From Melioribacter roseus (GTDB lineage Bacteria > Bacteroidota > Ignavibacteria > Ignavibacteriales > Melioribacteraceae): a stretch of 64,000 nt of DNA. The notes under the pieces are model-generated. The model was given only the letters and a program-made list of their open reading frames with translations. It had not been told where the DNA came from and searched no databases. This document shows, piece by piece, positions 9,157 to 18,288 of this stretch. Where the stretch lies: positions 16,329 to 80,328 of the forward strand of contig DYHH01000013.1 of assembly GCA_020724265.1 (NCBI GenBank), in the 5' to 3' direction. Position numbers and translations under genes: made by a program. Positions within the stretch are counted from its first letter, which is position 1. Each line of letters starts with the position of its first letter.

Positions 9157-9180
9157 AGCTACTTATCCTTCTTATTCAAG

Positions 9181-10032
9181 TTAAGCGATTACTTGTTCTT
9201 CAATTTTTTTATTTTCAGAAAACTCAACTGCTTTTTCATAAATAATTTTGGCGATAAACCTACTTGCTTCGTCTCGAAAATTTGCAAAGCTGGGCCAATC
9301 ATTTACGTCTATTAATGTTATAGAGCCATCTTCAGAAATGATTGCGTCGCCACCGTATATAAATAAATTCAATATTTGTGCGGATTTTTCAGCGAGTTCT
9401 TGTAAGCGAAGTTGATCGAATTTATAATGATTATTTCCGTTAACGTAATACCATCTAAAAAAGTTCGTATCTCTAACCGAATAAAATTTTATAACATCGC
9501 CGTAAATATGTTCTTGAAGCACAGTATCTTTTATTCCGCGATGAGCAAATTCATTCAATAAAAAATTCAGCTCTTCATCGCCGTACACAAGCGATACATC
9601 TTCTCTATGCACAGCGTGAACATCTCCGCGTTTAACCCATATTTTTCGTTCACCAACGTCATTTAATTTATAATTCTCATTAGATTTAGTTGGTACAACT
9701 TTACTATTTGGAAAAGGTATTCCCGCCCTTTTTAATTTTTCAACCATATTAATGCGGTAACAGTTAATGCTTGCTAAAGATGAGTTAATTATAAACATAC
9801 CGTTTTCTTCCAGCTTAACTAACTGTTTCAAAGCATCATATCCGCGTGCCATACTAAAGATTACTTCTTCATCTATGTGTCCGGAGAGAATATCGGATTC
9901 TTCATAAAGTTTATAATCTGCTCCAAGCTTAATTAATTCTTGTGCGGTTTTAAGGATTATTAATCCATCGTTTGTAATTTGATTTGGAGAGTAATCGGAT
10001 TTTCTTCTTATTCCGGCAAATTGTAATTTCAT
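9181..10032 (-). CDS. ATP-grasp domain ligase
   Basis: A 283-residue RimK-like ATP-grasp protein. Visible elements are a substrate-binding N-terminal part (IRRKSDYSPNQI), the central NCYRINMVEKLKRAGIPFP helix typical of RimK-type enzymes, the ATP-binding KIWVKRGD and VLQEHI segments, and the Mg-binding end IYGGDAIIS...LIDVNDWPSF. These enzymes couple a carboxylate to an amine or thiol through an acyl phosphate. It lies between the nucleotidyltransferase (17 bp) and the CDP-alcohol phosphotransferase-like gene (24 bp), so it may attach an amino acid or other acid to the lipid headgroup (inference). Substrates cannot be told from sequence. Confidence 0.85.
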   Translation of the reverse strand: MKLQFAGIRRKSDYSPNQITNDGLIILKTAQELIKLGADYKLYEESDILSGHIDEEVIFSMARGYDALKQLVKLEENGMFIINSSLASINCYRINMVEKLKRAGIPFPNSKVVPTKSNENYKLNDVGERKIWVKRGDVHAVHREDVSLVYGDEELNFLLNEFAHRGIKDTVLQEHIYGDVIKFYSVRDTNFFRWYYVNGNNHYKFDQLRLQELAEKSAQILNLFIYGGDAIISEDGSITLIDVNDWPSFANFRDEASRFIAKIIYEKAVEFSENKKIEEQVIA

Positions 10033-10049
10033 TTAGTCATCTCTAAATT

Positions 10050-10775
10050 TTATTTGTTATTGGTTAAAAACTCTTCAGCTGTTTTAATATCAGCTGCGTG
10101 GTCAACATCAATAATTTTTGAAAATGGAAAAGCAAACAAATTGTGATTGTAATTAATAAGATAGCGTAAGAAATTCCTGAGTCTGCTAACATTTTCATTT
10201 AATGCATTGTTAATTTCATCGCGAAAATCTTTCTTGAAGAAATACATACCGCCTGTAACGAATTCGCTGTTATTATCTTTATCACCGAAGCTAAGTATCT
10301 TTGAATCTTCATCAATGTTTACAAAAAGAGGTTTTTCGTCATCAATAAAATCAGTTACGGCTAAGACCGCATCGGCGTTTTTATAATTCATACTATACTT
10401 CAAGAATTCTGTAAATTCTTCCTCTCTAAAAACCGAGTCGGTTGTTGTAAGAAGGAATGGGGGTTCTAAAAATCTACTTACCTGATGAAAACTGTGTAAA
10501 GAACTCGGTGTTGATTTAACTATTAAATTGAACGGAAGTAATGAATTGTTATTTAGTAAATATTTTTCAAGTTCGGGCGATTCTTCATTAATAATACATG
10601 CTATTGAATCAACTCCGTTTTTAAGAGCTATATCAATTATTCTCTGTATCAATGGAATGCCATTAATTTCGACAAGAGGTTTTGGAATATTAATTCCTTC
10701 TTCTTTTAATCTAAGTCCTTCACCAGCCGCAATAATTCCTAAGTTAAAATCCAGCTTTTCAGTTTGAGCACTCAT
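10050..10775 (-). CDS. MobA/IPCT-like nucleotidyltransferase
   Basis: A 241-residue protein of the NTP-transferase family. The N-terminal loop GIIAAGEGLRLKEEG followed by IPKPLVEINGIPLIQRII is the nucleotide-binding signature (GxG, then a Lys in PKPL). LLTTTDSVF gives the metal-binding Asp and FVTGGMYFF the later loop. In hyperthermophiles a fused protein of this domain and a CDP-alcohol phosphotransferase makes di-myo-inositol phosphate from inositol 1-phosphate. Here the two domains are separate genes in one operon with ino1, so a CTP:inositol-1-phosphate cytidylyltransferase is the best guess. Sugar-phosphate substrates remain possible. The start ATG overlaps the preceding stop by one base. 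Confidence 0.82.
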   Translation of the reverse strand: MSAQTEKLDFNLGIIAAGEGLRLKEEGINIPKPLVEINGIPLIQRIIDIALKNGVDSIACIINEESPELEKYLLNNNSLLPFNLIVKSTPSSLHSFHQVSRFLEPPFLLTTTDSVFREEEFTEFLKYSMNYKNADAVLAVTDFIDDEKPLFVNIDEDSKILSFGDKDNNSEFVTGGMYFFKKDFRDEINNALNENVSRLRNFLRYLINYNHNLFAFPFSKIIDVDHAADIKTAEEFLTNNK

Positions 10776-11863
10776 TAGAACGCCTCCTGAATTGTAAAGT
10801 AGACGTAAGTTCCTTCACGGCTTTGTGCTATATCAAGACGAACATTTAAATGCTGTTCTTTATCAAGCATATATCTTAATCCTAACCCGCCCGCAATTTT
10901 TAAATCATCAACACTGAATTTTGAAAATTTCGGGAATACTTGTCCTACCCCGATAAATGCCGAAGCACCTAATCTCCAAAAGAGAGGGCGTCTATATTCG
11001 GCTTGTACAGCCCACAAATTCTTATCGAGATATTTACCCATCGGGTAGCCGCGCATCATTTGATGACTACCGAGTTTAGGAAGCATTTGAATAGGCACAT
11101 CGCCTGCCGTGCTGTTAAACAAAGTATTCAACGCAAGGACTTGCCCTTTTGTTAATTCTATATAGTAACGCGCATCTAAGTCGAATCTGAAAAAATTAAC
11201 ATCTCCACCGAATGCTTTTGAATAGAAAAGAGCTTTAACATCTGTGAAAGTTCCTTTAGTCGGGAAGAAGAGACTATCGCGGTAATCTAAAATCATCTCG
11301 ATACCTGCGCCGGAAGTAGTTACGCCTAACGCTCCGAGTAATCCTCCTTGAACAATAACGCCGTCCGGTTCGTAATCGGATAAAACAAACTTTTCAAACC
11401 AGTAATACGGACCTATATAGAGTCGTTTAACTACTGCGGTTAAGAAATCAACCTTAACTCTATATTGATTGTAGGTAACATCCTCTTTTACTTTAGTATT
11501 CGGATCGGGTCCGATTCCCCAGAATTCATCGGGTGTTCGGTAATAAGAAATTTCAAGATCAAAACGATAATCGTTATTACCGAAGAATCTATTAACACGA
11601 ATGCTTCCCTGTACTTGTTTTTTAGTTGAGTATGTTCCGAATCCACCAATTATATCTGGAAATCGGTTTGGATTACCCGGCTCGGGGTTATTATAATAAA
11701 GAAAGGCTGCGCCAAATGCATAACCGGTGTTAGGCAAATAAAATAAAACGGGCACGGGATAAAAACCGTCTTTACTCACGGTTACATTTTCATCAAGTGA
11801 TTGTGCCTTTACAATTGCTATAAATAAAACCATGGTTAACAGTATATTTTTATAAAGTTTCAA
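10775..11863 (-). CDS. outer-membrane surface-antigen barrel (BamA/TamA superfamily, no POTRA)
   Basis: A 362-residue exported barrel. The start is TTG at 11861-11863, supported by an AAGAGAG stretch about seven bases upstream and by the signal peptide it opens (MKLYKNILLTMVLF, cut near VKAQ). The mature part starts VSKDGFYPVPVLFYLPNTGYAFG. It contains the surface-antigen motif LDYRDSLFFPTKG and LGSHQMMRGYPMGKYLDK, equivalent to the substrate-exit VRGF region of Omp85 proteins, and ends EAF with an aromatic terminal residue. It has no room for POTRA repeats. Position between the DUF3943 gene (12 bp) and the nucleotidyltransferase suggests it serves the lipid-export run. Confidence 0.85.
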   Translation of the reverse strand: MKLYKNILLTMVLFIAIVKAQSLDENVTVSKDGFYPVPVLFYLPNTGYAFGAAFLYYNNPEPGNPNRFPDIIGGFGTYSTKKQVQGSIRVNRFFGNNDYRFDLEISYYRTPDEFWGIGPDPNTKVKEDVTYNQYRVKVDFLTAVVKRLYIGPYYWFEKFVLSDYEPDGVIVQGGLLGALGVTTSGAGIEMILDYRDSLFFPTKGTFTDVKALFYSKAFGGDVNFFRFDLDARYYIELTKGQVLALNTLFNSTAGDVPIQMLPKLGSHQMMRGYPMGKYLDKNLWAVQAEYRRPLFWRLGASAFIGVGQVFPKFSKFSVDDLKIAGGLGLRYMLDKEQHLNVRLDIAQSREGTYVYFTIQEAF

Positions 11864-11875
11864 GTGCAGTCTCTC

Positions 11876-13297
11876 TTAAATTGAATGCTTAACATAAAAT
11901 CTCAGTGCCGAGTTTGAGCTGCTGTAGTTTTCATAATATTCATAATCACCGTAGCGTTCATATAAAAGAAATTCCATACCGAGTGCAGTTTTTCGAGATA
12001 ATTGTAAATTGATTCCTGTATTAAGTAACCCGACGAATTCATTCCCTTCGGCACCGGCAAGCGTATGTACCCAATATCTTTTATAATTAGAATAAACTTC
12101 GCCCAGATCATCGAAAATGAATCTGATGCCGATACTTCCGCTTGCACCGGGCCCTAAGTTATATTCTTTTCCTTCTTCTGCTGCGTACTGTGAATTTGTT
12201 GCACCCATTACTATTGCAGATACATTTAAATTGTTTTGCATTTTTATTGAAGTTGAAAGCGGAACCCGGTTAATTATTTTAGCAGTCAGACTTGTAGCGG
12301 ACAATTGATAAGTTTCATTAATGAGTATGTCAATCTCTTTATATAAACCGAAGATATTATCGGTATTTTCAAAAAGATATATTTTATTATCAACAAGAAC
12401 ACCGCTTGCAAATATTCCTATTATATCATCCCCTTCGGCAATGTTGAATTCTGTATGAAGCGAGAAGTAGTCGAATGGTTTTTTGTGTTTTGATACATCA
12501 AATATATTACCGTAATTAAGGTCGGCTCTAAGCGTCAAGTATGTTTTACTGTCGTTAATATTTTTACTGAAGAAAAGATTATGAACACCGGTAGAGAAAA
12601 CAAAATTAAAATCGGATCTTTTATTTGGTGAGCCGGCTTTCCACATATCGCCACGAATCAACCTGTTAAATCCCTGCATCGGATTAATTACTGTAGAAGT
12701 AAATTCACGAAGAAATCTTTCAAAACCGACCGCGCTTTCATCTATGATAAGATTAGAAACACGGTAAGAAATTTCTCCCATTGTAATACCGCTGACGGTT
12801 GTGTTAACAAGATCATTATGTGAAGGTGGTTCGTTCTCCATAAAGAGTTCCCACATTAAGCTGCCGCCTAATGAATAAGGAACAGCTTCCCAAAACTCTA
12901 AACCATTAGAACGTGCCGAGTTATAATAAAGTGATCCGTGAAACGGATGAAAAAATTGATTTGTTAGATAATCATCTTCATCCCAAACAAAACCGGTTTT
13001 AAAATTATTTTCAATTGTTTTCCAGCTTATCTTTGCAAAATCTTCTTTTGTTACATAAGTGTTAAAAGCGCCGACAAATAAATTTAACCCTACTACTTCA
13101 ATCGCCGGGATTAAATAGTTTTTCTCCGGTTGAGTTGCTTCATTTATATTTTCATTATTAACACTGTTAGAGTAAGCCGATAAGCCAGATGGTAAATCAG
13201 AACTATATTTGTCTTTTGATATTAAGTCACCGGCAAAAAGCAGTAAACTTAAAACCATTAGCAAAGTCGCTGATACATTAGATTTTTCTTTTTTCAT
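11876..13297 (-). CDS. DUF3943 outer-membrane-associated protein
   Basis: A 473-residue exported protein with an N-terminal signal segment (ATLLMVLSLLLFAGDLIS). The centre carries the DUF3943 hallmarks: NQFFHPFHGSLYYNSARSNG, FWEAVPYSLGGSLMWELFME and PSHNDLVNTTVSGITMGE. The C-terminal half is built of beta-strands typical of an outer-membrane barrel (LGPGASGSIGIRFIF and similar). No biochemical function is known for the family. It is 13 bp downstream of the histidine kinase gene and 12 bp upstream of the surface-antigen barrel gene in the same run. Confidence 0.85.
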   Translation of the reverse strand: MKKEKSNVSATLLMVLSLLLFAGDLISKDKYSSDLPSGLSAYSNSVNNENINEATQPEKNYLIPAIEVVGLNLFVGAFNTYVTKEDFAKISWKTIENNFKTGFVWDEDDYLTNQFFHPFHGSLYYNSARSNGLEFWEAVPYSLGGSLMWELFMENEPPSHNDLVNTTVSGITMGEISYRVSNLIIDESAVGFERFLREFTSTVINPMQGFNRLIRGDMWKAGSPNKRSDFNFVFSTGVHNLFFSKNINDSKTYLTLRADLNYGNIFDVSKHKKPFDYFSLHTEFNIAEGDDIIGIFASGVLVDNKIYLFENTDNIFGLYKEIDILINETYQLSATSLTAKIINRVPLSTSIKMQNNLNVSAIVMGATNSQYAAEEGKEYNLGPGASGSIGIRFIFDDLGEVYSNYKRYWVHTLAGAEGNEFVGLLNTGINLQLSRKTALGMEFLLYERYGDYEYYENYSSSNSALRFYVKHSI

Positions 13298-13310
13298 TTC
13301 ATTTCCCGTT

Positions 13311-14507
13311 TTAATTATCCGTTACGAAGATTAATTTGATTATAGTCCCTTTACCCAATGAACTTTCAACAAAAACTTCAATATTGTTCAAATCACTGAA
13401 CTTTTTGACCACAGCCAACCCCAAACCGGAGCCTTCATATTTTCTACTGTAGCCGTCCGATTCCTGAGAAAACTCCTTAAATATTTGCGGTAGATAATCT
13501 TTTGAAATGCCAATACCCGAATCTATAATTTCAACAACAATTCTAAATTCGTTATCTCTATTGAGAATAATTTCTATCTTCCCTTCGTTGGTATATTTTA
13601 TGGCGTTGTCTATTAGGTTTGAAAAGATTTGTGCAACACTGTATTCGTCGGCTATTGTTTGCGTATGCTTGCTTAATGTGCTGAAAGAGAGTTGAATTCC
13701 TTTGCTATTTGCAGTATTCTTATATTCCATCACTAGTTGAGAAAGAATAAGTTTTATATCTATTTCACGAAAAATCGGTTTGTATAAGTTGCCGGATAAT
13801 TGTGCTGAATTAAGAATCAAGTCAACTGTTTTTGTAATTCTTCTGCTTGAAGACCGAATTACATTAAAGTAATTTGAAAACATATCTTCACCTTTAAGTA
13901 ATAGTTCTTCCTCAAGAAGATTAATTGCAATCATCATTGCGTGAAGCGGCGATCTAATTTCGTGCGACATTTGTGTAAGAAATTGCGATTTCATTTGTTC
14001 AACTTTTTTTGCTTCTTCGGCAATTTGTTCAAGTTCTTGTTCTCTTTCTTTCATTTTACTTATGTCTCTTAGCATAACAAGAATAACCTTTTTGCTATCA
14101 AAGAATATTTCCGTTGCAATGCCCTGTATGTAACGCAATTCGTTTTTTAGATTTTTGATTTTAACATCTGCTATAATGGAATCTTCACCGCTAAGAATAA
14201 TTTTTGCTAAACTTTCACGTGCCTTGTTTTTGTATGATGATTCGACAAAGTCAATCATGGATTGGTTAACTAATTCTTTATTATTTTTTGCCGCGAAAAG
14301 AACTGTCGCCGGTTCATTAGCAAATATTATTTTGTCTTCATCAAGAATAACTATAGGTTCGGGAGATAATTCAATCAAATGTATGTATTGATTGATCATA
14401 ATCTTCGCCTTATTTGAAAACAAACTTTTCATAGTTGCTAATAGTTTTTCAATAAGCAAAAATGATTGTATTTCATAATTGCATTCTTGGACTTTAGTAA
14501 GTTTCAT
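13311..14507 (-). CDS. soluble PAS-domain sensor histidine kinase
   Basis: A 398-residue hybrid-free kinase. Residues about 40-150 form a PAS domain (EPIVILDEDKIIFANEPA), followed by a coiled coil (KEREQELEQIAEEAKKVEQ) and a HisKA dimer with His182 in SHEIRSPLHAMM. The ATPase domain has the N box NLIDNAIKYT, G1 DSGIGIS and G2 GSGLGLAVVKKF. There is no membrane segment, so it senses a cytoplasmic or membrane-surface signal. No response regulator gene is adjacent. It overlaps the EEP-family gene by 4 bp inside the export/inositol run, which suggests it is tuned to that pathway, partner unknown. Confidence 0.9.
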   Translation of the reverse strand: MKLTKVQECNYEIQSFLLIEKLLATMKSLFSNKAKIMINQYIHLIELSPEPIVILDEDKIIFANEPATVLFAAKNNKELVNQSMIDFVESSYKNKARESLAKIILSGEDSIIADVKIKNLKNELRYIQGIATEIFFDSKKVILVMLRDISKMKEREQELEQIAEEAKKVEQMKSQFLTQMSHEIRSPLHAMMIAINLLEEELLLKGEDMFSNYFNVIRSSSRRITKTVDLILNSAQLSGNLYKPIFREIDIKLILSQLVMEYKNTANSKGIQLSFSTLSKHTQTIADEYSVAQIFSNLIDNAIKYTNEGKIEIILNRDNEFRIVVEIIDSGIGISKDYLPQIFKEFSQESDGYSRKYEGSGLGLAVVKKFSDLNNIEVFVESSLGKGTIIKLIFVTDN

Positions 14508-15589
14508 TTATTATACCTGCTGTTATTAATTACAAATTCAGCATAAATCGGATAATGATCGGAAAGAATTAGATCAAGTTTTTTGTAGTAAACTGGAATA
14601 ACTTCATTTTTTGCGAAAAGATAATCGATGCGCAAAATCGGGAAAGGCGGACTGAAAGTATTGCCTATTAAAGATTTTGAAATCGTAAAAGCATCGACGG
14701 CTGTTTCATTTAATTTTCTTACTGTTTTGGCAGTCGAGTGTGCATTTAAGTCGCCTCCGAAGATTATATGCCCATCAATATTATTAATGTAATCAATAAA
14801 AAAATCGATTTCCTTTTGATGAATATCGATTAAGTATCTACCCCAACGGATAGATTCTTTTAGACTATTATCCTTTGGTCTTCCGCCAAGTAATCTAATT
14901 GAAATAATATTGACCGGTGTGTTTTTCACATCAACAACAGCGTGAAGAAAGGCGCGATGCGGATTGCGATGAAGCGTATCAAGATCATTACTTCTACTTA
15001 ATGATGCTTGATAACTCGGAAGCTCAATTTCTTTATAATTTAGTATAGGATACTTCGACAAAATTGCCGAAGACCCCGGTCGTCCCGTTACTACATTATA
15101 TGGATAAGCTATAGAATCAAAAATTGCTGTTTGTTTTTCGTCAAGTACATTTTCAGTAATTAAAACAACATCAGTATCTATTTCCTTTATTTTATTAATT
15201 AAGTTTTCGAAACCCTTTGCATAGTATTGAACATTAATTGCTGCTACTGAAATATCTGATTTATAAAATTGAGAGTGAGTATTTGATTTAACTGAAGCAA
15301 TTAGATTTTCGTCACCAAATTGTGAAAAGTAAAACAAAAATATTATTATGAAAACCGATGCTGATTTTTTGTAACCAAGAAAAAGCCGAATTATAAATAC
15401 AGGGATAACAGCTATCGTGATTAGTAATGAAGGAATATAATCTAACCCATAAAAAATGGAGGTATCACTAAATATATCAAGTTGATCAAAAGCGTTTAGC
15501 ACCATTGCTGTCATAGCAATTACTGCCGGCAATTTTATAAATAGACCAATGCTTTTTTTAATAATATTTAATATTCTTTTTGTATTCAT
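14504..15589 (-). CDS. endonuclease/exonuclease/phosphatase family membrane protein
   Basis: About 361 residues from the ATG at 15587-15589; a TTG 12 bp upstream is possible but gives a poorer start. Three hydrophobic segments cover roughly residues 15-95 (for example ALVIAMTAMVLNAF-like and LLITIAVIPVFIIRLFLGY). A cytoplasm- or periplasm-facing EEP domain follows with INVQYYAKGFENL, DVVLITEN, FGGDLNAHS and SDHYPIYAEF, which contain the catalytic Asn, Asp and His residues of Mg-dependent phosphodiesterases and phosphatases. Related membrane-anchored members act on phospholipids or inositol phosphates, but nuclease members exist too. In this operon a phospholipid or inositol-phosphate substrate is the better guess. 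Confidence 0.85.
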   Translation of the reverse strand: MNTKRILNIIKKSIGLFIKLPAVIAMTAMVLNAFDQLDIFSDTSIFYGLDYIPSLLITIAVIPVFIIRLFLGYKKSASVFIIIFLFYFSQFGDENLIASVKSNTHSQFYKSDISVAAINVQYYAKGFENLINKIKEIDTDVVLITENVLDEKQTAIFDSIAYPYNVVTGRPGSSAILSKYPILNYKEIELPSYQASLSRSNDLDTLHRNPHRAFLHAVVDVKNTPVNIISIRLLGGRPKDNSLKESIRWGRYLIDIHQKEIDFFIDYINNIDGHIIFGGDLNAHSTAKTVRKLNETAVDAFTISKSLIGNTFSPPFPILRIDYLFAKNEVIPVYYKKLDLILSDHYPIYAEFVINNSRYNK

Positions 15590-15597
15590 CTTTGCTA

Positions 15598-16833
15598 TCA
15601 AAAACTGTATTTGATCTTTGTGTATATCATATCGTTTTTATCGAATCTTCCGAATTGTCCTTCATCACCGAAGAATAAATTTGCTCCGAGTTGAATTTGA
15701 AAGCCGTCAATAAAATCATAAGTTACTTTTGGACGAACAAGTGCGTCACCGTTATCCAAACCGATATATGAAAACAATTCTACATTAAGAGTCTCGCGCA
15801 AGAAATCCATTGATGCAAGAAATGTCATTGTGTTTTCAAATTCATCGTTAAGTAAATAATCGTTGTAATCAAGTATTGCTTGCTGAATAAATTGAGTGCT
15901 TAGTTTAAGATCACCAATGCTGTAATCAATACCGAGCAAATAGTGAATGTAATCTTTCTCTTCTGTTCCGTCTGAGTATTTCGGATTAGTAGATTGAAAA
16001 TGTTTTCCGTTGTAGTATGCCCCTTCACCTCTAAGAACAACTGGACCAATTGTAGTACTGAAGCTTCCGCCTAATGTTGCCAAGCGATGATGTTCGGGTT
16101 TTAGTATAACCGAATCAACAATACCGTTTGCCGGGTTTAATATTTTTTCGGAATGAAAAGTCGGGTCATCATCCCAGGAGTATCCCGCCATTATTTCAAA
16201 ATCTATTTCAGAAGATAGAAGTGAATATTTAGCAAATATTTCACTGTTGCTTAATTTATTTTTCACATCCGAATTCGAGTAATCAATACTGTAAGGAAGC
16301 GGATAGTTTGGCTTTATACTCCAAATAGAATTTTCGTCAGGCATTTGAGTGGGAGTAAAAACCGGAATCCATACAAGTTCGAAAGTACTGTTGCCAGAGT
16401 AGTAATTGAATTTAAGTGAAGTTACTCCGACACGAATTTCACTGAATTCCGGCAAAAGAAATTCTCTCATATCTTTTGGAGAAACAATATCGGTTATGAA
16501 TACTCCGTCTCCTTTACCCCAAACTATCTGCTGTTTTCCTATCCGTATATCGAAAGAATCAAAATATAAATCCATATATGCTTGTCTAAATCCGAGCTCT
16601 AATTCATCATCGGAATAATGATAGAGAAAAGGATTTACTTTGAAATAAACATCACCCCGGCTATGCTCGAAGTTCAGATCAAAAGTATTCTGTATAATTG
16701 AATAATCACTTTCGCCTGTAGTTAGTGCACCGAGATAAGTTCTCGCATAACCGCTTAAAAATAAATCTTGTGCGCCGATCATTGGTGTCATCATAATAAA
16801 CATCAATGTTGTTTTGATTAACTTTGTGACCAT
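15598..16833 (-). CDS. DUF1302-like outer-membrane protein
   Basis: A 411-residue exported barrel (signal peptide ending near IGAQD). Hallmarks are an early HSRGDVYFKVNPFLYHY strand, DIRIGKQQIVWGKGDGVFITDIVSPKD, which is the characteristic block of DUF1302/alginate-export-like porins, and the C-terminal IYTKIKYSF with terminal Phe. Such proteins are found next to COG1033 RND exporters and LolA-like or DUF1329 proteins in lipid and hydrophobe export loci. Here the same set is present upstream. It shares one base with the LolA-like gene (TAATG) and is followed by the EEP gene. Likely the outer-membrane end of the export path. Confidence 0.82.
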   Translation of the reverse strand: MVTKLIKTTLMFIMMTPMIGAQDLFLSGYARTYLGALTTGESDYSIIQNTFDLNFEHSRGDVYFKVNPFLYHYSDDELELGFRQAYMDLYFDSFDIRIGKQQIVWGKGDGVFITDIVSPKDMREFLLPEFSEIRVGVTSLKFNYYSGNSTFELVWIPVFTPTQMPDENSIWSIKPNYPLPYSIDYSNSDVKNKLSNSEIFAKYSLLSSEIDFEIMAGYSWDDDPTFHSEKILNPANGIVDSVILKPEHHRLATLGGSFSTTIGPVVLRGEGAYYNGKHFQSTNPKYSDGTEEKDYIHYLLGIDYSIGDLKLSTQFIQQAILDYNDYLLNDEFENTMTFLASMDFLRETLNVELFSYIGLDNGDALVRPKVTYDFIDGFQIQLGANLFFGDEGQFGRFDKNDMIYTKIKYSF

Positions 16834-17615
16834 TATAAACCTCTCTTCATCATTCTTTCGGTAAACATACCGTCATCAATACCGATATTGATTTGAACAT
16901 TTTTCAGGTTCATTATTGTTCTGTGATCTTTTTGAACATTGTGCATCTCCGAATGAAGAATAACCCAGTAACCGTCTATCTTATCATATTTTTCAACCGA
17001 TAAAGTTTTCAAGTGATCACCGTCTTCGTCATAGAATTCTTTCTTCATTCCAATCCATTTATCTTTGATTACCCAGGTAACAGTACGCGAATACATATAT
17101 CCTTTTTCTTTAGGAATGCTTTCGACAACGTAGCAGTCTTCCCCGTTAAGTTTTTCTTCGCGAAGTAGTTTGTGAGTATCTTCTGAAGGATGTCGATCAC
17201 CAAGATCATCATACGTAAAGTCGGAACCCATAAAGTAATCGCTTTTACTGTCGCTTGAAATTCGTTTTACTTTCTTAAGAGCGGGAAGATAAATCCATTG
17301 ATCGTCGTCTCTTCCGGCTTGATCATAACTCCAATTCATAAAAGAAGTGTTTCGTACATCCGCCGGGGAGAGAAAGAACATTATACTTTTTTCTTCTTTC
17401 CCGTAGTCTTTGCTGAATTGTTTTATCTCTCTAACTCTTTCACTGCCTCGTGAATTGATTAATGTCATAGTTAGATCAGATGTAGCGTCATTACCGGTTT
17501 CACGGTAATACACATTCTCAATTATTTGCTGACCTGTTAATTTTTCTTGTGCTTGAGACTCAAAGCCGATTACAGTTACCAGCATTGTCATCAATAATAT
17601 TTTTACGAGTTTCAT
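16833..17615 (-). CDS. LolA-like outer-membrane lipoprotein-sorting protein
   Basis: A 260-residue periplasmic protein with a signal peptide (residues 1-22, ending QAQ). It begins LTGQQIIENVYYRET and contains DLTMTLINSRGSERVREIKQ, WIYLPALKKVKRI and MGSDFTYDDLGDR, the standard blocks of the COG2834 LolA-like family (half-barrel that carries a lipid). The start ATG at 17613-17615 is preceded by AAAGGAGAATCGAA, a clear ribosome binding site. Overlaps the upstream YtfJ-like gene by 4 bp. In the context of an RND exporter and a DUF1302-like protein, it is probably the periplasmic shuttle for a lipid rather than for lipoproteins (inference). Confidence 0.87.
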   Translation of the reverse strand: MKLVKILLMTMLVTVIGFESQAQEKLTGQQIIENVYYRETGNDATSDLTMTLINSRGSERVREIKQFSKDYGKEEKSIMFFLSPADVRNTSFMNWSYDQAGRDDDQWIYLPALKKVKRISSDSKSDYFMGSDFTYDDLGDRHPSEDTHKLLREEKLNGEDCYVVESIPKEKGYMYSRTVTWVIKDKWIGMKKEFYDEDGDHLKTLSVEKYDKIDGYWVILHSEMHNVQKDHRTIMNLKNVQINIGIDDGMFTERMMKRGL

Positions 17616-18172
17616 TTCGATTCTCCTTTATTTATTAGTAATTCAATTTGATTTATCAACTTGCTTTCAATTTCTTTCGTCAATTCATCGGTATGAAGAA
17701 AAACTACTTCACCTTTTCCGTTTATCAATAAAATGTTCGGGTTATCTTCAGATAGTTTCCATTCTTTCAGAAGTATTTCTTTTTTATCGAGCACATAATT
17801 TTTTGTAGTATCCTCCTTTGCTCTTCCTTTAACCTTTCCCACGATTACAGAATTCGGTATCCAGGTAGCTTTTGTGTTAATGATTATGGTGGTGGATAAT
17901 TCTTCAACGGGATAATTATTCTTATCAATCTTTTCAAGTAAAGGTTCTACTACCTTTTGTTGACTCGGCGATACGTAATAAATTAAGTTTATCTTATTTG
18001 TAAGATTAGTGTTCGTCCAATCGCTTCCGTCAATGTTGCCTCCGTTTGTTCCGCTTAAGATTATATTCGGAAGATTTTTTTGAAGTTCAACTTGAGCTAT
18101 TGTACTTGCTGTAAAAAGTATCAACGTAACTGCTAGCAAAATCCATTTATTTTTAATTACTCTTATAAACAT
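17612..18172 (-). CDS. YtfJ-like thioredoxin-fold periplasmic protein
   Basis: A 186-residue exported protein (signal peptide ending STIAQ) with a thioredoxin-like layout: KINLIYYVSPSQQKVVEPLLEK, then IINTKATWIP, YVLDKKEILLKEWKL and NPNILLINGKGEVVFLH. It has no CxxC, as in the YtfJ family, so redox activity is unlikely. Function of YtfJ proteins is unknown. It opens the tight part of the operon, 116 bp after the RND gene, with a stem-loop in between, and overlaps the LolA-like gene by 4 bp. Confidence 0.7.
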   Translation of the reverse strand: MFIRVIKNKWILLAVTLILFTASTIAQVELQKNLPNIILSGTNGGNIDGSDWTNTNLTNKINLIYYVSPSQQKVVEPLLEKIDKNNYPVEELSTTIIINTKATWIPNSVIVGKVKGRAKEDTTKNYVLDKKEILLKEWKLSEDNPNILLINGKGEVVFLHTDELTKEIESKLINQIELLINKGESK

Positions 18173-18209
18173 ATTTTTACCTTTTTATTTATAGTTAATC
18201 CTTCTTGTA

Positions 18210-18276
18210 CGGTATTCCCTCTGTGCATTTTGTGTAACAAGAGGGAGCATTACACTTTAGACACAGAGGAATACCG
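18210..18276. other. nested stem-loop in the RND/YtfJ gap
   Basis: The arms CGGTATTCCCTCTGTG (18210-18225) and CACAGAGGAATACCG (18262-18276) pair with one unpaired C. An inner pair GTGTAA/TTACAC (18232-18237, 18250-18255) lies in the loop. It sits within the 116-bp gap after the exporter gene. It has no T-run at either foot, so it may be an mRNA-stability or processing hairpin rather than a full terminator. Confidence 0.6.
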
Positions 18277-18288
18277 AGATCATTCTTT

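Noticed and set aside
10775..10850. Frameshift between the surface-antigen barrel gene and the nucleotidyltransferase gene
   Set aside because: The barrel ends in a normal aromatic C-terminus and the transferase has its own start; a one-base overlap is ordinary coupling.
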